Source: Patiria miniata
Lineage: Eukaryota; Echinodermata; Asteroidea; Valvatida; Asterinidae
DNA: 64,000 nt
Reading direction: 5' to 3'
Assembly: GCF_015706575.1 (NCBI RefSeq)
Contig: NW_024037064.1
Coordinates: 11,137,606-11,201,605 of the forward strand
Part shown: one piece after another, positions 24,175 to 37,430 of the stretch
Layout: each line of letters starts with the position of its first letter
Numbering within the stretch: position 1 is the stretch's first letter
Position numbers and translations under genes: made by a program
Notes under the pieces: model-generated
Told to the model about the DNA's origin: nothing
Database searches by the model: none
The model's input: the letters and a program-made list of their open reading frames with translations, nothing else

Positions 24175-25860
24175 TTCTTAAGCTGAAGTCGTTGGACGTA
24201 TGAGGTTTAGATTTACAGTCCAGATTTGGCGACGTCTGTTGACACAGGATCGCTTGTTTGTGTCAACATTTCAATGGGTCTGTGGACGCAATCGAAGTGG
24301 GAGGATTGCGAGAGTAATCGCGGTCAATGATGGAGCAAGCTCGCTGGAGGACAACAAACCGTTGGTCCTGAATCGTGACATATCTCTTACGCTTGCAAGC
24401 TTGAAATCCATTTTTAAACAAACGGGGCGCTGCTATAATACGCAATGTTGTGGGTAAAAACGGACGTAATCCTTGGTTGTTCACGTATTATTCGACATAT
24501 CCAGATGTCACATCTCTTTAATTGACCTATCGCCGTTTGCGAGTTACCCACGCCCCTTTGACAACCCTATGGAGTTTGTGTACACTAAGTTTCGTTTGTC
24601 GCAGATTTTGCGCGTTCCGCGTTCATTTGTGTATCATGTAATTGGACAATATTTCACAAGCTGCGTTGTCGCGATTCTAACGCGATTCTAACGCGATTCT
24701 ACCGCGATATTGGTCAATTGCTTTTGTCGACGTAAAGGTGTTAAACTGCTCCTTTAAACTTGTTCAGTTCAGTTTATTTTCACGCATTCAATTCTTAGGA
24801 AATAACAGTACATGTAATTATCAAACTTTCATTTACCAAAAGGCAGAAAAAGCAGTGCTTGTAAACCGGAGATCCCCTTAAATTGTGTACTTACACACCC
24901 TGAAAATTACTTTTGAATTACAATGACAATAAGCGTACACAATATTAATGTTGATCATTTAAGTTCATGTTACACATTCAGAGACATAGGACAAACACGA
25001 CAAGACAATATCAATAGGCTGACTTGTGTGGTTCACAGCGTGGGGTTTCGCACAAAATAAGGCATGCAAGAGATCGTCTTTAGTCGAACGGTGGTCAAAC
25101 GACATCACGAATTAAAATCCGGGATCTGTAACTCTGTTGCACTTATTATTACACTTACGCGAATTAGTAACAAGCGTTGCGACAAACCTTGGTCACGGTA
25201 TGTGGCCCCGAATAGTCGACCGGACTTTTCGTACTACGGTCGACTAGCGTGAATTCGAGTGTGAAGTTGTCGAACTACTCATAACCAGATTTTCGCTCTC
25301 GAACTTTGTACTCTTCTTACTTCCGAGGTGACGAGCATTTGCCTTACAAGTGAAATCGAAAGTTATTAAATCTCCGTTGATAAGCACGAGATACTCCAAA
25401 CTGGATGGCAAATTTCACCATTTAAACTGAAATGCAAGGTAGAAATAACATAGCAAGAGGCTGTTTTGCAGCAGTTTGCCTGCGCACTCGCGACACGTAT
25501 GGCTAAGTAATTTGCAATGTCCTTTTTTTTTTTAATTGAAGCCAAAAAAGGAGTCAAATTAGGCCTACAACACGTACGCATTGAGGAGCAGGTGCAATTA
25601 TCGTTTGTATAATAAGCAAAAGACTGAGAAAACAACGGCTCACTAATGATGTTTTGAAGTCCAATCTAAGGGGAAAACCTGTGACTGTATAGAAAATGTT
25701 CACCTAACTTCCTGGAGGTGTTTTGTTGTAAGGAATAAATGAGACAATTTTAATGGATATCCTGTGTTATCCACGTCAAGATACTATGACGCTCTTCCTT
25801 TTCATAAGACGGAAATTGTACCGGGGCTAAGTGAATTCAATAAATTGCGTGTTTCCCTTC
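24175..25860. other. No recognised feature
   Basis: Spacer DNA. A short triplication of GCGATTCTA lies at 24670-24705. Confidence 0.45.
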
Positions 25861-25866
25861 ACTGGC

Positions 25867-26456
25867 GTATTTTATAAACACTGTATACATTGTACTCAAT
25901 GTCCAAGGTGATTGTGAGAGAAACAATTCACAAACTACTCGGGTGGGACTCGAACCCAAGACATCCTGCTTTAGTACGGCAGATAGGTGATGGGATTGTG
26001 CCTTTTATGATACAAGCATGAAATTTGCCACACAGTCGGAGTATGTCACGAGAAAGATATTTGGCTATAGGGCCATCGCAGATTTGCCCTTTGACAAAAA
26101 TATATGTAGAATAACAAGCAATGGCAGCCATTTTTTTAAAAATGTTCAAAATAGCTTGTTATTCCAAGGACAAATCTGCGATGGCCCTATAGCCAAATAT
26201 CTTTCTCATGACATACTCTGACCGTGTGCCAGATCCCATGCTTGTTTCATCAAAGGCACAATTCCCCCAAATATTTCCCCTATCTGCCCCACTTCTTACT
26301 AGGGCTGAAGTCTTACATCTCGAATACCAAGCTTGCCGGTTAAAATCTGATATAGCAGCGGGTACCGCAACCAAATTATTCACAAAGTGAATAGTTTGTG
26401 ATTTTGTTCTCAAAATCAGTAGGGGCAACACTGAGTATACAGTGTTTATAAAATAC
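25867..26456. mobile_element. Large foldback element with tRNA-like B box in one arm
   Basis: The ends GTATTTTATAAACACTGTAT (left) and ATACAGTGTTTATAAAATAC (right) are perfect inverses. Inner blocks mirror each other around a short loop at 26110-26150: GGCTATAGGGCCATCGCAGA against TCTGCGATGGCCCTATAGCC. The left arm contains on the minus strand GGGTTCGAGTCCCAC (25944-25958), a good Pol III B box; the right-arm counterpart is decayed. About 590 bp, no protein frame. It may be two SINE-like units joined head to head. Confidence 0.87.
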
Positions 26457-26934
26457 CTAATATTGAATGCTCTTCCCTTTTCCCCCACCAAAATAATTAC
26501 AGCAATCCACATGGGAGGACTCGCGAAGATGCACGACACACTCAAATTGTGGTAAACATCCTCAAGTACAGATGGAATTTTTAATCGTATCAGTCTATTG
26601 CATCAAGATCGAGCAAAAACGTTCGCCATTTACAAAACAAAAATGAAAGGGTCTTACGACTTACTCTTTGTATTTCTTTCTCATAAGAAGGGTTTTTTTT
26701 TTTTCACTTGGCTTGCAATATATGACCTTTATGAATGCTCGTCGTGTCCAAGCCGTGTCATTTTGTTGCACAGACCGCGCGTCCGCTGCCTTGAAGAACG
26801 TGATTGCGCCTATTGAAATCATAATTGAACGGAGGTCAAACATGTTGGTTTCGTCATACCTATGATGCTAAAATAACATTTTTACAGAAAAAAATTGATT
26901 GTTTTTAAAGAGAGCCGAGAGTACAAATGTATCT

Positions 26935-27490
26935 GTTCTGCGTTGTCCAATATATTTTTTGCCCCCATGTCTTGGCCCAAGGGTGGAAAATCGTTCCCCA
27001 ACGCCCAATTTTCCATATTAAACGAATCGTAATTTATATGGTAAATAATATATTGTTTGTGATAATATTGATATGGGGAACTAACATCATATCCAGTGCT
27101 CTTCATTAGCATATATTCATGAGTACTTCGTGTAGAACTACTTTCACACACATTTGCCGACAGCGGAACATTAAGGAAAATAATAATTCCAGCAGAACAA
27201 AAACACATTTGCACCTAAATAAAGGAAGTCTTGTCCTCAAGTCAAGTCTCTGCCCAAGAGTGAAACAACTTTCCCCCGCGATATTCAACAAATTCACATT
27301 ATTAAACACGACAAAAATAATATTATTAGTGGAAATATTTGTCTGGGGAACTAACAAACTATCCAGTTCTCTATACCAGCATATCCATGAGCACTTAACT
27401 TAGAACTGCTAAAACAACACATTTGCTGACAGCGGAACATAGAACAATAGTTTAAGAACAAGAAATATATTTGCGCTAAAACAAGGCAAG
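26935..27490. repeat. Tandem duplication, 270-bp period
   Basis: GGGGAACTAACATCATATCC, AGCATATATTCATGAG and ACACATTTGCCGACAGCGGA near 27075-27170 recur at 27345-27440 as GGGGAACTAACAAACTATCC, AGCATATCCATGAGCAC and ACACATTTGCTGACAGCGGA. Identity is moderate, so the duplication is old. Confidence 0.82.
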
Positions 27491-27494
27491 ATTT

Positions 27495-30400
27495 GCCCAC
27501 TATAAACAAGCGGAGAATACTCATTCTTTTGTCTGCAGATTCACAGTGATGATATATTTATGGCAATTATCTCGTGATGTCTACAAGCAAGTGTCCAATC
27601 ACATTAGTTCAATAAAAACACAATTGGTAGACCGACCAACCCTATTGGTTTGCATATATATCAGTCTGTAAAAGACTAGTAACTTGGGGCTTTCATCAAT
27701 TAATACGCTATTAATATGCCCACTACAATGAGATCATTGCTTTTCATGCATTTTGTTTGGTCCAATAATAATACCACTCAAAATCCAAAGAATGTTTAAA
27801 ACCTAACCTTTTGAACTTTCAGCCCTGTAGATATCATACTTTGAGAAAACAATGAAAAATCATGAACAATATTCTGATCACGAAACACGATTTCATAATT
27901 ATATCATAAATATATTTCTTGATTTCTTCTAAAGTTAAATGACGGCAAGCCGTACGGGATAATTTCACGGGGTGTTTAGTACCAGTGCGATTTTTAATCC
28001 AAGTAAGCTTTGTGTTAATAATTCGGTAAGTTTCTGCTGGGGTAAATATGAATGATCCTATATGCCTTGAACCACATAAGTTTTATTTTGCTCCCGTAAA
28101 GAATCATCTCAGATTAGCAGCAAAGCCGACGCTTTAATGTTTGCCACTGTAATGACATTGATGACAATATTTTTTTCTTACCACAAAAGAGAGCACATAG
28201 GCCCGAACCCTTCAATGCTGATTTGAACTTAGTGTCTCGAATTGTGTATAGACACCTGGGCGTTATGGTCAAAATGACTGTTTTCCACAGTCCAAATTTC
28301 ACCAGAACACCTTCTTTAATTAGATTAATGGTGTTTGAGTAAAAAAACCTTTCAACGACTGAACAAATAACCCACGTGGATGTGCAATGCCAGCGAGGGA
28401 CAGCGTGCATTTGTCTGTTTCCGTTATAATCGTATGTTTCTTTAGTCTGAGTACAATTACAAAAATGGAAGGGAAAAAATTGGACTGCGGATAAATACTC
28501 TTCTTCGTATATTGAGTCGGGCTTCTGCTACTGTGATAAACACTTTATCATTATAACTTATACGGTGGTATCGTATCTTACGGTTCAAATTCCAAATTCT
28601 TTTTGAGTTCGGATTAAATCTCTGAAATCTATATTATCTTATTTTACATGCCGTTATATACCATGTACCACCTGTACAGCGTGTGTCAATAACAATGTAG
28701 CGGTCAATCCATAAATTAAAAAAAAATACTAACAATATGTTCTTGCAGAACATGTCTATAGAGTCTGCCGATGTAACCTTAAGTTTACTTTATTTTATTC
28801 CATCTAATGGTACATGTAATTCAAAACATATATAGAATTCTTCTAAATAAATTAGTTATGTTAAAACAATTCAATAGTATTAATACAAAGAGATGCAGTA
28901 AAATGCTCTACACAATGGTCTTTATCCCATCTCATTTGGAATTCCAAGTTGGTCCACTTTTCAGATTATCTGGTATCTGGTATTATCTGGTATCTAAGGA
29001 ATGGCAGTCATATAACAAGAATGAAATGCCTTTTATTAGATGCCAGATGATCTGAAGGTGGCCGAAACAAGCTTTGCCGTAACTTTTAAAGAAAATGGCC
29101 AAATCACACAAAATAAAAATCCTATCAAGGGTAAAGAAACACTCTATCGTCTCATGGTAATTATTTAAAACAAAAACAAGATTTAGTTTCCTCAGGGAAA
29201 AAATGTTGTTAGATTGCTGCATTTTTTTTTTGGAGATACGCTGTGTTGCACGGTTTAAATTCCGAATTCGATTGGAGAATCCTAATGGAAAAGAAACTAA
29301 TTCAATCGGATTAAAAACAGTGGGGCGATGTAGTTAACCTGAATAGATTAAAATGCACTCTGGTGAAGTTTGAGCGGAAAAGGCTACTCTCCAGTTCCGA
29401 AGGAATGAATAAAAATAACCGAGTGGAGATACGCGTGAAAAACAACCAAACACTAGTAGCGCGGGCGTACATGCGCAATGGAGGGGAACACGCACGGCTA
29501 TCGAGTGGGAACGTCACTCAAAATCGTACTACGCACGTCCCGCGTGATATTTTCTTTTGCAACCAGGTATAGCCATTAGCCAGGGTATGCATGTGTGAGA
29601 ATATCACGTGATAGGATCACGTGATTTGGGGTAATTTATACAGATAAGAATTCGGAATAATTTTGGAAAGCGATGTGATGACGCAGTGGATCAAGGAGAT
29701 ATTCTACATTGTTGGAATCAAATTGAGAATTAATTTTTTTCTTCTTTTTGTCCCGAAAACGTGCATTTTCTTTCTGTCATTGTCGGTGACTAAATCTTAT
29801 TTTCCATTTAAATATATTTTCTTTCCTTTCTCATGACTCCGGTTTTTATTTGAAATAAAAATAAAATTTCGCAAGAACCATTCCGTTTCTAACCTAAGTG
29901 ACTTTACCGGGTTGCAAAAAAACACCCCTAGAAACCGCTGCACGTGTGCCTAGCGTCTAAATTTCCAAAATGTGCGACTACTGCCGGTTCGGTGAAAGTT
30001 GCCATGACGACCACTATGCCAGTAATTCCTTGACAGTCACACGCTATTCCCTGCAGATGTTGGATAATTTCTGACTCTGACGCTACATTGATTATTCTAT
30101 TAATGACGGTCGCCCTCGGGGGAAAGACGCATCAAACTCAAGGGATTTAAGGTGCAAGCGCATCAAATGCCGGGATCACGAAAAAAAAGTGTGTTAGCTC
30201 TACACAAAGAGTCGTCTTTGTTTCATATTCGGCAACCACCCTTAAATTACAGAAATACAAATGGAGAGAGCATTTTACCGAGAATTAAGGATATTTCAGA
30301 CGCATCTACATTATTGAACTTCTTTTCCGTCTTTTTCAGACATCAAAATGCATCTGTTTTACCCTCTGGTTCGCGTGTAATCTAATTTGCAAAGCGAATG

Positions 30401-32100
30401 GCGTACAGATAGCATTTTTAAGCCGGCAATCTCAACTGGCTCACGATGTATGGGTTCTAAAAAACGAATTATTTGTTATCCATTGGTTGAATCTTTATTT
30501 ACTTTCAGAGCTAAGAACCTTGCTTATGAACACCGATTTTATCATGAAATAGGTCAAGAGAACATGCTTGTGTGTAGGGCTGCATGTTTACAACGTAGAC
30601 CAAATGAAACATAAAATAAGTGATGATTAAAAGTAGGCCTACCTGTAAACACTTGACGCATTGCTACTTGACGCTACAGTAACCAAATACCAAACACGAG
30701 TTGCACTGACGTAGTAAGGACTGGAGAATAAATCAAATTTGACATGTAGGTATAATTAATACTTACACGTATAACAACTATATAGCGACATTTGCCAAAT
30801 GCATAGCTTTTTGAAGTGCGTCTGTATGCCAATGTGTATTTTAGCGTATAATGTGTGCCTGTGATATCGGACATGTAAATCACGTGAACTAAATTCGACT
30901 AGAAAAGTATTATTTTCGCTTATAAGCAACGCACGTTAGACACCTTATGTTTAGACTGCAGTAGGCGGGCCATTGCGCGTGATCGGAATCCAACCCGACG
31001 GTAAATCGAGCTGATTCCCCCGGCGAATTCTCGCGGGGACCCGGTGTTCGTCTCAAGCCGCTGCGAGCCAGCGCGGTACATCAAAGCCTCCCGTACTCAT
31101 TGCACTAATATTATTATACAAAGGCTGCTACTGCGACAACGAGCAGGGTAATCAGGTTTGAGAGTTATTGTTGCAGGCAACTGATTTAATTGAATGGCAT
31201 AGATATCCAGAGCAATCGGGTAGTTTTGTTGGAAAGGAGAGAGGCTGTTTCACAATGAGCCTGCCAAGGAAAATGAGCGACAACTGTACACTGTCGTATA
31301 GAACGACAAACGTATTTCACATTTTGAACGCATTTCACGTATGGACCTTAGCCTACCGAAGTTTTACAATCCTTTTGAAGTTAAAAAGATAAATTAATTG
31401 GGGACAAGCTAAAAGAAAAGTGTGATTCGCCCAAGAAAAAACGTATTGAATGTATTGAAAGTGATGAGGCAAAGTTTTCTTAACTTTTAAAGTTGACTGG
31501 AGAAAGTCCTTTGAGAGAAAATAAAATTAATATGTGATTCGTCAGAGAAACATAAACATACTGAACGGTATGAGACAAAGTTTTTCAAACCTTTTAAAAT
31601 GAACTGGAAAAAAAGTCCTGTTTCTGTCTCGTTTTAAATGGGCACAATGTTAATAAAAGATTCTTTACAAACACAATAATAATTTGCGACCAGCTGAAAA
31701 TGCAGTTTAACCTGCAAAAATAACTCACATGGTATCATAAAAACATTGAATCAAAGAGTCGTTTGCCACTTTTTACCGACCGCTGACTTCAATACGAGTT
31801 TTTGAAAGTTGCATTTTTCGCGAGCCACACTGCGAAATAACGGAATAGTTCAGCTTCAGGAGACTCCAGATGTAACTTCAGATGAGATTTGATACCGATT
31901 TTGTTTCTCAAAACGATCCAAATCATACCTTCTCGATCTAATTAGGCTACCCCCTTTGTCAAATGATGTCTAGGCCTACCAACAAAACTAACATCAACAT
32001 GATGTCGAACAATTGTTACGGTTGAAATTGCGTTCACCTAGCTATTATCAAGTTTCATCCTGAAAAATAGATTTTTTTAATTGCTATTTTTTTAGCAATA
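27495..32100. other. No recognised gene
   Basis: AT-rich DNA. Contains a short TCTGGTATTATCTGGTATC repeat (28967-28995), a second paired CACGTG site (29605-29610 and 29618-29623) and a CpG-rich patch at 30960-31090. No splice-supported coding sequence was seen. Confidence 0.45.
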
Positions 32101-32116
32101 CAAAAGTTATTCACTG

Positions 32117-32290
32117 TTCAATTAGACATCGACACAAAAAAAATCGGCCCGAAATTGGTAAATGAATTATCACTTTACAATTTCGAATTATTCGCTGCCA
32201 GACAAAAATTCCGTTCTGGCATGGTAGGCTGGCTCCCGCCAAACAATCAGTATCGATAATGTATGGACCGAGATTCAGTCTGTTCGCAAA
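32117..32290 (-). repeat. Dispersed repeat with protein-like conservation, copy 1
   Basis: On the minus strand it reads GPYIIDTD, then A-G-x-S-L-P-C-Q-N, then IIRN and further along GRFFLCR. The copy at 63345-63510 reads GPCIIDTD, A-G-T-C-L-R-C-E-N, IIRKN and DRFCCS in the same order. Nucleotide blocks such as ATCAGTATCGATAATG are also shared. It could be a relic of a coding element or simply a conserved repeat; I do not recognise the family. Confidence 0.6.
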
Positions 32291-32426
32291 GCGATATGTT
32301 TGTGCTAAAAACAAAACAATTTCTTCTAGAGGATTGCGGACGTCCAACATAAAGGAAAAAGAATTGGGTTTTTTTTGGTTGGAATTAAGATACACAAAAG
32401 TTATTATATGCAATAGAGAGAAATAA

Positions 32427-32682
32427 GTTCGGTCGGATCTCGGAAGCTGCGGGCCAACGAATGCGTGTTCATGCATGAGTCACGTGATTGTGCCATGTAA
32501 TTCCTGGAAGTAGTGTTTTGAGTAAAAACAAAATCAGGTGTTTGATCCCAGTAACCCCATAATGACCTTTGACCCCAGTTTGGTCATGTGAAATGTTGGA
32601 GCTGGGCTACTGATACTTTTGATAAAGTTTGGTTGAAATCAGTCATAATATGTAGGAGCAATAGACAATGTCAACGTTTGTC

Positions 32683-32717
<35 letters not shown>

Positions 32718-32969
32718 CCCCAACTCCCCAACTAACTAACTAACTAACTAACTTACTTACTAACTAACGGACTAACGAAGAGACATGATGATTTGTTGAG
32801 CTGCTATCCCGCAGCTAAACAGGCACTGATTGTAGTGATTAATGTAGTGATAAAATTCGTTACGTTTCTGTTTCATCCAGGACGACACACTGAATCGGCC
32901 CTTTGCTCGGGTGGTTTCATTAAGAAGCTGTACTGACAAGGTACGGCTTCTTCAAAAAATTTCTAATTT
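32427..32969. repeat. Long dispersed repeat with ACTA microsatellite, copy 2
   Basis: Direct-orientation partner of 5764-6312, sharing all blocks in order. The microsatellite (32685-32768) is shorter and interrupted by CTCCCCAACTCCCC. By eye the non-satellite parts look about 90% identical, so spread was fairly recent. Confidence 0.88.
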
Positions 32970-32971
32970 GA

Positions 32972-33083
32972 AATCGGTCAAAATATGTAGGAGCAATAGA
33001 CAACATCTGTTACCAACTTATTAACCAACTAAAGGACTAACGGAGAGACATGATTATTTGTTGAGCTGCTATCCCGCAGCTAA
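32972..33083. repeat. Partial tandem piece of the same dispersed repeat
   Basis: Immediately behind copy 2, the stretch GAAATCGGTCAAAATATGTA, GGAGCAATAGACAA, GGACTAACGGAGAGACATGA and GAGCTGCTATCCCGCAGCTA repeats the middle of the element, with the ACTA array almost lost. This suggests tandem organisation of the parent repeat. Confidence 0.8.
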
Positions 33084-33356
33084 AAATTGTGTAGTAGGCC
33101 TACAGCATGGAAAACCAAACTTTAACACGACAAAGGGCAATCAACTGGCCATCAAACGTCGAAGCCAAAAAAGTGTCATCGTTGGTAGTCAGCAGGAGAC
33201 ATAATTATAAGCGAGGAGGAAGTGCCGGCGATTTTTCAGCAATCCTTTGCCTCGGAGGGACGTTAGATATGTGCAGGTGCGGGATCTGATGGCACCTGTC
33301 TTACCCGTCCCGGCCGCGCCCACGCGCTTGCGAGACAAAACACTGTGGACACAGTC

Positions 33357-33600
33357 TTGTTATATTATACAACCGAGGACCCTGACTGTTTTCCTTTGTT
33401 ACGACCTTTTTGCTTGACACGTTCTTAAGGTTTGCTCGCGAGTCAATTCACAAGGTATTTATTATGCAACCGAGGACCCGAACTGCTTTCCTTTATTTCG
33501 ACCTTTTTTCTTTGGACGTTTCATAACGTTTGCTCACGAGTCAACCCATAAATATACGTATTTCTTATGCAACCGAGGGCCTGACCTTATAATTCCCCGG
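33357..33600. repeat. Tandem repeat of ~100 bp, 2.5 units
   Basis: TATGCAACCGAGGACCCGAA with CTGCTTTCCTTTATT, CGACC and GTTTGCTCACGAGTCAA recurs with starts near 33371, 33468 and 33571. The third unit is cut short. Confidence 0.83.
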
Positions 33601-33811
33601 CGTATGTAAGCTGCTCCATTTCATCTTAAGTAGGGTAAGGGAACCAGACCACAGGAACATGATGGTTTTTCTTGGTTTTTCCAGCATCTACTAACACAAA
33701 ACTTCAAACAAGTCAGTGTAACAATATTTGCTATAAAATACTAACCCGCCAATCCATCTGTTTCTGAAAATTACAGCAAAAGCAAGTGAGTGTAAATTCC
33801 TTTAGGTCTAC

Positions 33812-34044
33812 CATGTGAGGTTGCGGTACTTGTCCTTAGGCAGGTCACGTTGTTGCCAAATTGACTATCCCCATCTAGGGGTAGAAAGTTTACCTGTGAG
33901 GGCAGGGATGGTAATTGTGTTCGCATCAGCCGTCTCCGCCGAAATGGCAGAAAGGAGATGTACGCTCTTCATAAATCTGAGATGGTCTCAGAAATGTTTT
34001 ATTGGCCCAGTGAGCTGGGGTAATATGATGAAAAACGCTTACAC
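33812..34044 (+). mobile_element. SINE family B, headless and older copy
   Basis: It lacks the tRNA head and starts in the centre (ACTTGTCCTTAGGCAGGTCA), then ACCTGTGAGGGCAGGGATGG, TCTGAGATGGTCTCAGAAATG and TTGGCCCAGTGAGCTGGGGT, ending near AAAACGCTTA. The order is the same as in the copy at 3530-3880. Divergence is high. Confidence 0.78.
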
Positions 34045-34128
34045 CCCCGTTAAAGTGGCTATTTGAATATCACTTATTAACACACCTGCTATTTAAACAG
34101 TCAAAGACGTCCAAATTTTTTTCTACTT

Positions 34129-34394
34129 CCCCTGCTATACTTTTAACACAGGCTAGTCACAAGCAGTCAGATCATAATCAAGCAAGCACTGTGACCAGTC
34201 AAACTCAGTCAACAGACTATGAACAGACAAAGCGGGCGCCAGTGGCATATCAATTACCCACAATCAAAGCATAGTTGTATCAAGTTACTTAAACAGTGCC
34301 AGCCAGTCAATCCTGTTTTTTGTAGGTTAGGAATTCTTAACTTTTGAAAACAGTCACTTGATTGATTGATTTTGACTGAAAGGACTACTTGCAT
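34129..34394 (+). repeat. Dispersed repeat, copy 1
   Basis: Shares with 58481-58775 the ordered blocks AGTCAGATCATAATCAAGCA, AGCACTGTGACCAGTCAAAC, ACAATCAAAGCATAGTTGT and TTGATTTTGACTGAAAGGAC. Same orientation. No coding frame. Confidence 0.82.
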
Positions 34395-34399
34395 ATAGG

Positions 34400-36985
34400 A
34401 GGGTTACTTTATAACGTTACTTTAAAACATCATGTGAAAGTTTAGAAGCTTTGTGAAATAATTGCGGCTTCTTTGAAAAGGTCTGCGCCAGCTCATGCAC
34501 CCTATGTCCCTTAGCCACCCAGAATTGACGGTGTATTTTATCAACCGGCGGAAATACACCTGCACCATGCCGAGCGTAAAGCCTTTTTCTTGTCTTCGTA
34601 ACTGTACGGATCCGCGAGAGTGGCGCGTCAGCCGCCTCGGGCCCGGACGAGCGGGTTATATCCGGCTTATACACTTACATATCCGCCCCATCGTGGCGTT
34701 TGCAGCCTTATTTCTTTCTGTGAACAGGTGTGGTCAATCATCGTAATACGCATGAGCAAGGCATATCATGTGACCTGGGTTTATTTGGCGTATTTGGCGT
34801 ATCTGAAGTATGACTCGGCAGGATTTAATATTTAAGAAAACTTAGATCCGAAAACCATTCTATTGACGAGTGACGCATGTGCGCGTGCTCATCAGTAACT
34901 ATACCTATACCTGGGAGCTGGATGTATATTCCCCACCAATACTGCAATTCTCCGTGGATTAGGTCATATCTTTTTAACAGCGACGACTGTTATCCCAACT
35001 TAGTCTGGCCATCAATTCAGCAGGTTATTAAAATAGTTGCAGGCGGTGCGGTACTTTAATAAATACAGGGACGTTTAAATGAAAACAAATTCTACCTGTT
35101 GGTTTCCACGATATTGATTTATGCCCGGTGTACAACATGCTACTGCAGGCACTATTTTGTTATTACGACTAAAACATTTCTTCTTCAACATTTCTAGTTT
35201 AACTCAGTGAAAAATATTGCTGGAGATAAAAAGGGAAACATGGGAATATTAGCCTAGCGCTGAACGAGTCTATAACCGTCAAGGGATGTAAGTGGGCTCT
35301 GACATTTTTATAGGAAATTTGAGGCACGCGAGCAAAATAATTATAGTCCCTACATGTACACATCCATACTGCGCCAATATGTGATCTCTAATAATAAAAA
35401 AGTCTGATACCCTGTACAGTATATCGTTATATGCCTGACTGTCACATTAAATATACTCTCCACTGTACGGGAAAAATAGGTTAAGTAAGATGATTCATAC
35501 GAGGTTGATAAATGAATATACAAACTAGTACTTTGTTTATAATCTTTTGATACAAATGGAAGTGGTATTTAAAAAGTGAATTATGAAACCACATCAGTTA
35601 GTTTTACCTGCGATGTCAATTGATTTTCGAGCGTGGATCTGTAAGCGAGGTTATATATTTGAAGATCCGTTCTCCTGTAGTAAAACACCCAAAAAAATGA
35701 AATGAAATGTCAGTTAAGGTTTCAATTTGCAACATTTTACAAGGGACTAGTTCAAACAAAATTCGGCCTATAGAGTTGTATTGGGCATTTTCTTATTTTA
35801 CTTTTCGTGTTGAGCTTTTAACTGTGATTCACAATGAACTGAAATGTCCGTAGCGTGACAATCAAATGTCCCTACTTGCTATGCACTGTAGTACAGATCC
35901 AAGAAACAAAAACAGAGCATAGACAGTACACATCGCGCAGTACTAATTTGAGACCTACTTTTCGTTTCTGGCAGCCGAAGGGCTCAGGACTCGAGATTCT
36001 GGTTGTGGGTCTGGCATACTTCTGTCGTAGGGTAATGTCGCCACGTCACCGAGGCGAGACATCAAATTGAAGTGGGGACACTGAGGGCGGAGAGCGCTGC
36101 TCACTCTCCGCAGGCAAAGCAAGCGTGGAACACATAACACACATTCCTCAGACGACTGTTTGCCTAATACTCGAAACGCGGACCTCGTTTAGTGAGCGCT
36201 GGAAACGTTCGTGAAACTAGACTCAATTCGAGCCGTTTTAATAGTCCGTATTCACGATCTTTACTGGACAGGAGGGTTTATCACACGGCTCGTACGTTGA
36301 GGTACATTTCGCTTTGCGGCGATGTGCTTTGTTTTAAACGTTTTAGGGTGTTGCAAGGACGTCCACAATAAGACAGCGGCAGAAACAAGGTTTACACAAC
36401 AACCGTTGTACTGAACTTCCGTAAATGCGGTTTTAGTTTGACAGCATACTTACACAATGCTGTTTTGGCACACATGGCGTGATCAAATCAGTTTGTATAC
36501 AACTCAAAAAAGGACAGTCGAAAAAAGAAAGAAAATTTTTGTCACTAAACACATAAATTTGGTACTTTTTGTATACCCAAAAACATTAAACCAAAGTCAT
36601 GCTAAACCAAAATAAAAAATTTTCAAAGTAGCAACCACAGTCAGGTTGCAAAACAACTGAAACCAAGCCGTTGGATTTTCAAAATTAGGCTTCGGATCGG
36701 ATGACCGAAATCATATAGAAAACCTTCAAAAGCAGCAGCGACCGCGGTGCAGACTGTAGTCTCGCTCATAATTGCGCCGTCTTTATTGTATCTACGGCGG
36801 GCGGGCAGGAGTGTTTCATGATTCAAAGCCGGAAGCTGGCAAGGGGGTAACGGTTCCGGGGGCGCGAATTAGCCTAGATCTCGATCAGCTCGGTTGCTTT
36901 CTTTCAAGATGGAGGGCTGATACAAGAGATGGAGATGACAAACTAAGTCGAGGTTAATGATCACTGCACGTAAGGCCTGACCTTT
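34400..36985. other. No recognised feature
   Basis: Nothing supported beyond a GC-richer patch at 34560-34700 without a readable exon. Confidence 0.45.
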
Positions 36986-37099
36986 TTGTTCTAATTCATC
37001 AAGCGACCAAATTTGCTCTCAGTATTCTGGTGTGATGTTTAAGTTCTGGCTGGAGCATCTACATGCCACTTCGTGGTTGGTTGGTCGGTCGGTCGGTAT

Positions 37100-37265
37100 A
37101 GGTCTGTCCCCGGAAAATTGACCAAAAACGGGCCCCGTAAGTTTCCCATACAAGTATAACTATCAATTGACCAAAAATTGACCAAATGCAATAATGGACT
37201 CTTGGCGAAAGTTTATGGAACACGCCACTTTGTCTCGATCGATGCGCATGCGCGTCTATTTTGCA
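37100..37265. repeat. Dispersed repeat rich in TTGACCAAAA, copy 1
   Basis: Repeats AATTGACCAAAAA-type motifs and contains ATCGATGCGCATGCGCGTCT, which matches in reverse ACGCGCATGCGCATCGAT at 40582. The phrase TAATTCATCAAGCGACCAAA flanks it on both sides (36993 and 37289). Confidence 0.65.
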
Positions 37266-37430
37266 CATGAAATGCGACAGCTTATTGTCTAATTCATCAA
37301 GCGACCAAATTTGCCCGAGTGCACACACTCGGGCTTTTTGTTTTGTTCAAGTGCACATGATCTACTGCATCTCGTTTCGTGCAATACTTGTTACACTTGA
37401 GAAGCTTTGCCGGTAGACCTGAGACACAAG

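Noticed and set aside
25944-25958. Perfect B-box sequence as a tRNA gene
   Set aside because: No cloverleaf or properly spaced A box around it; it belongs to the foldback element.
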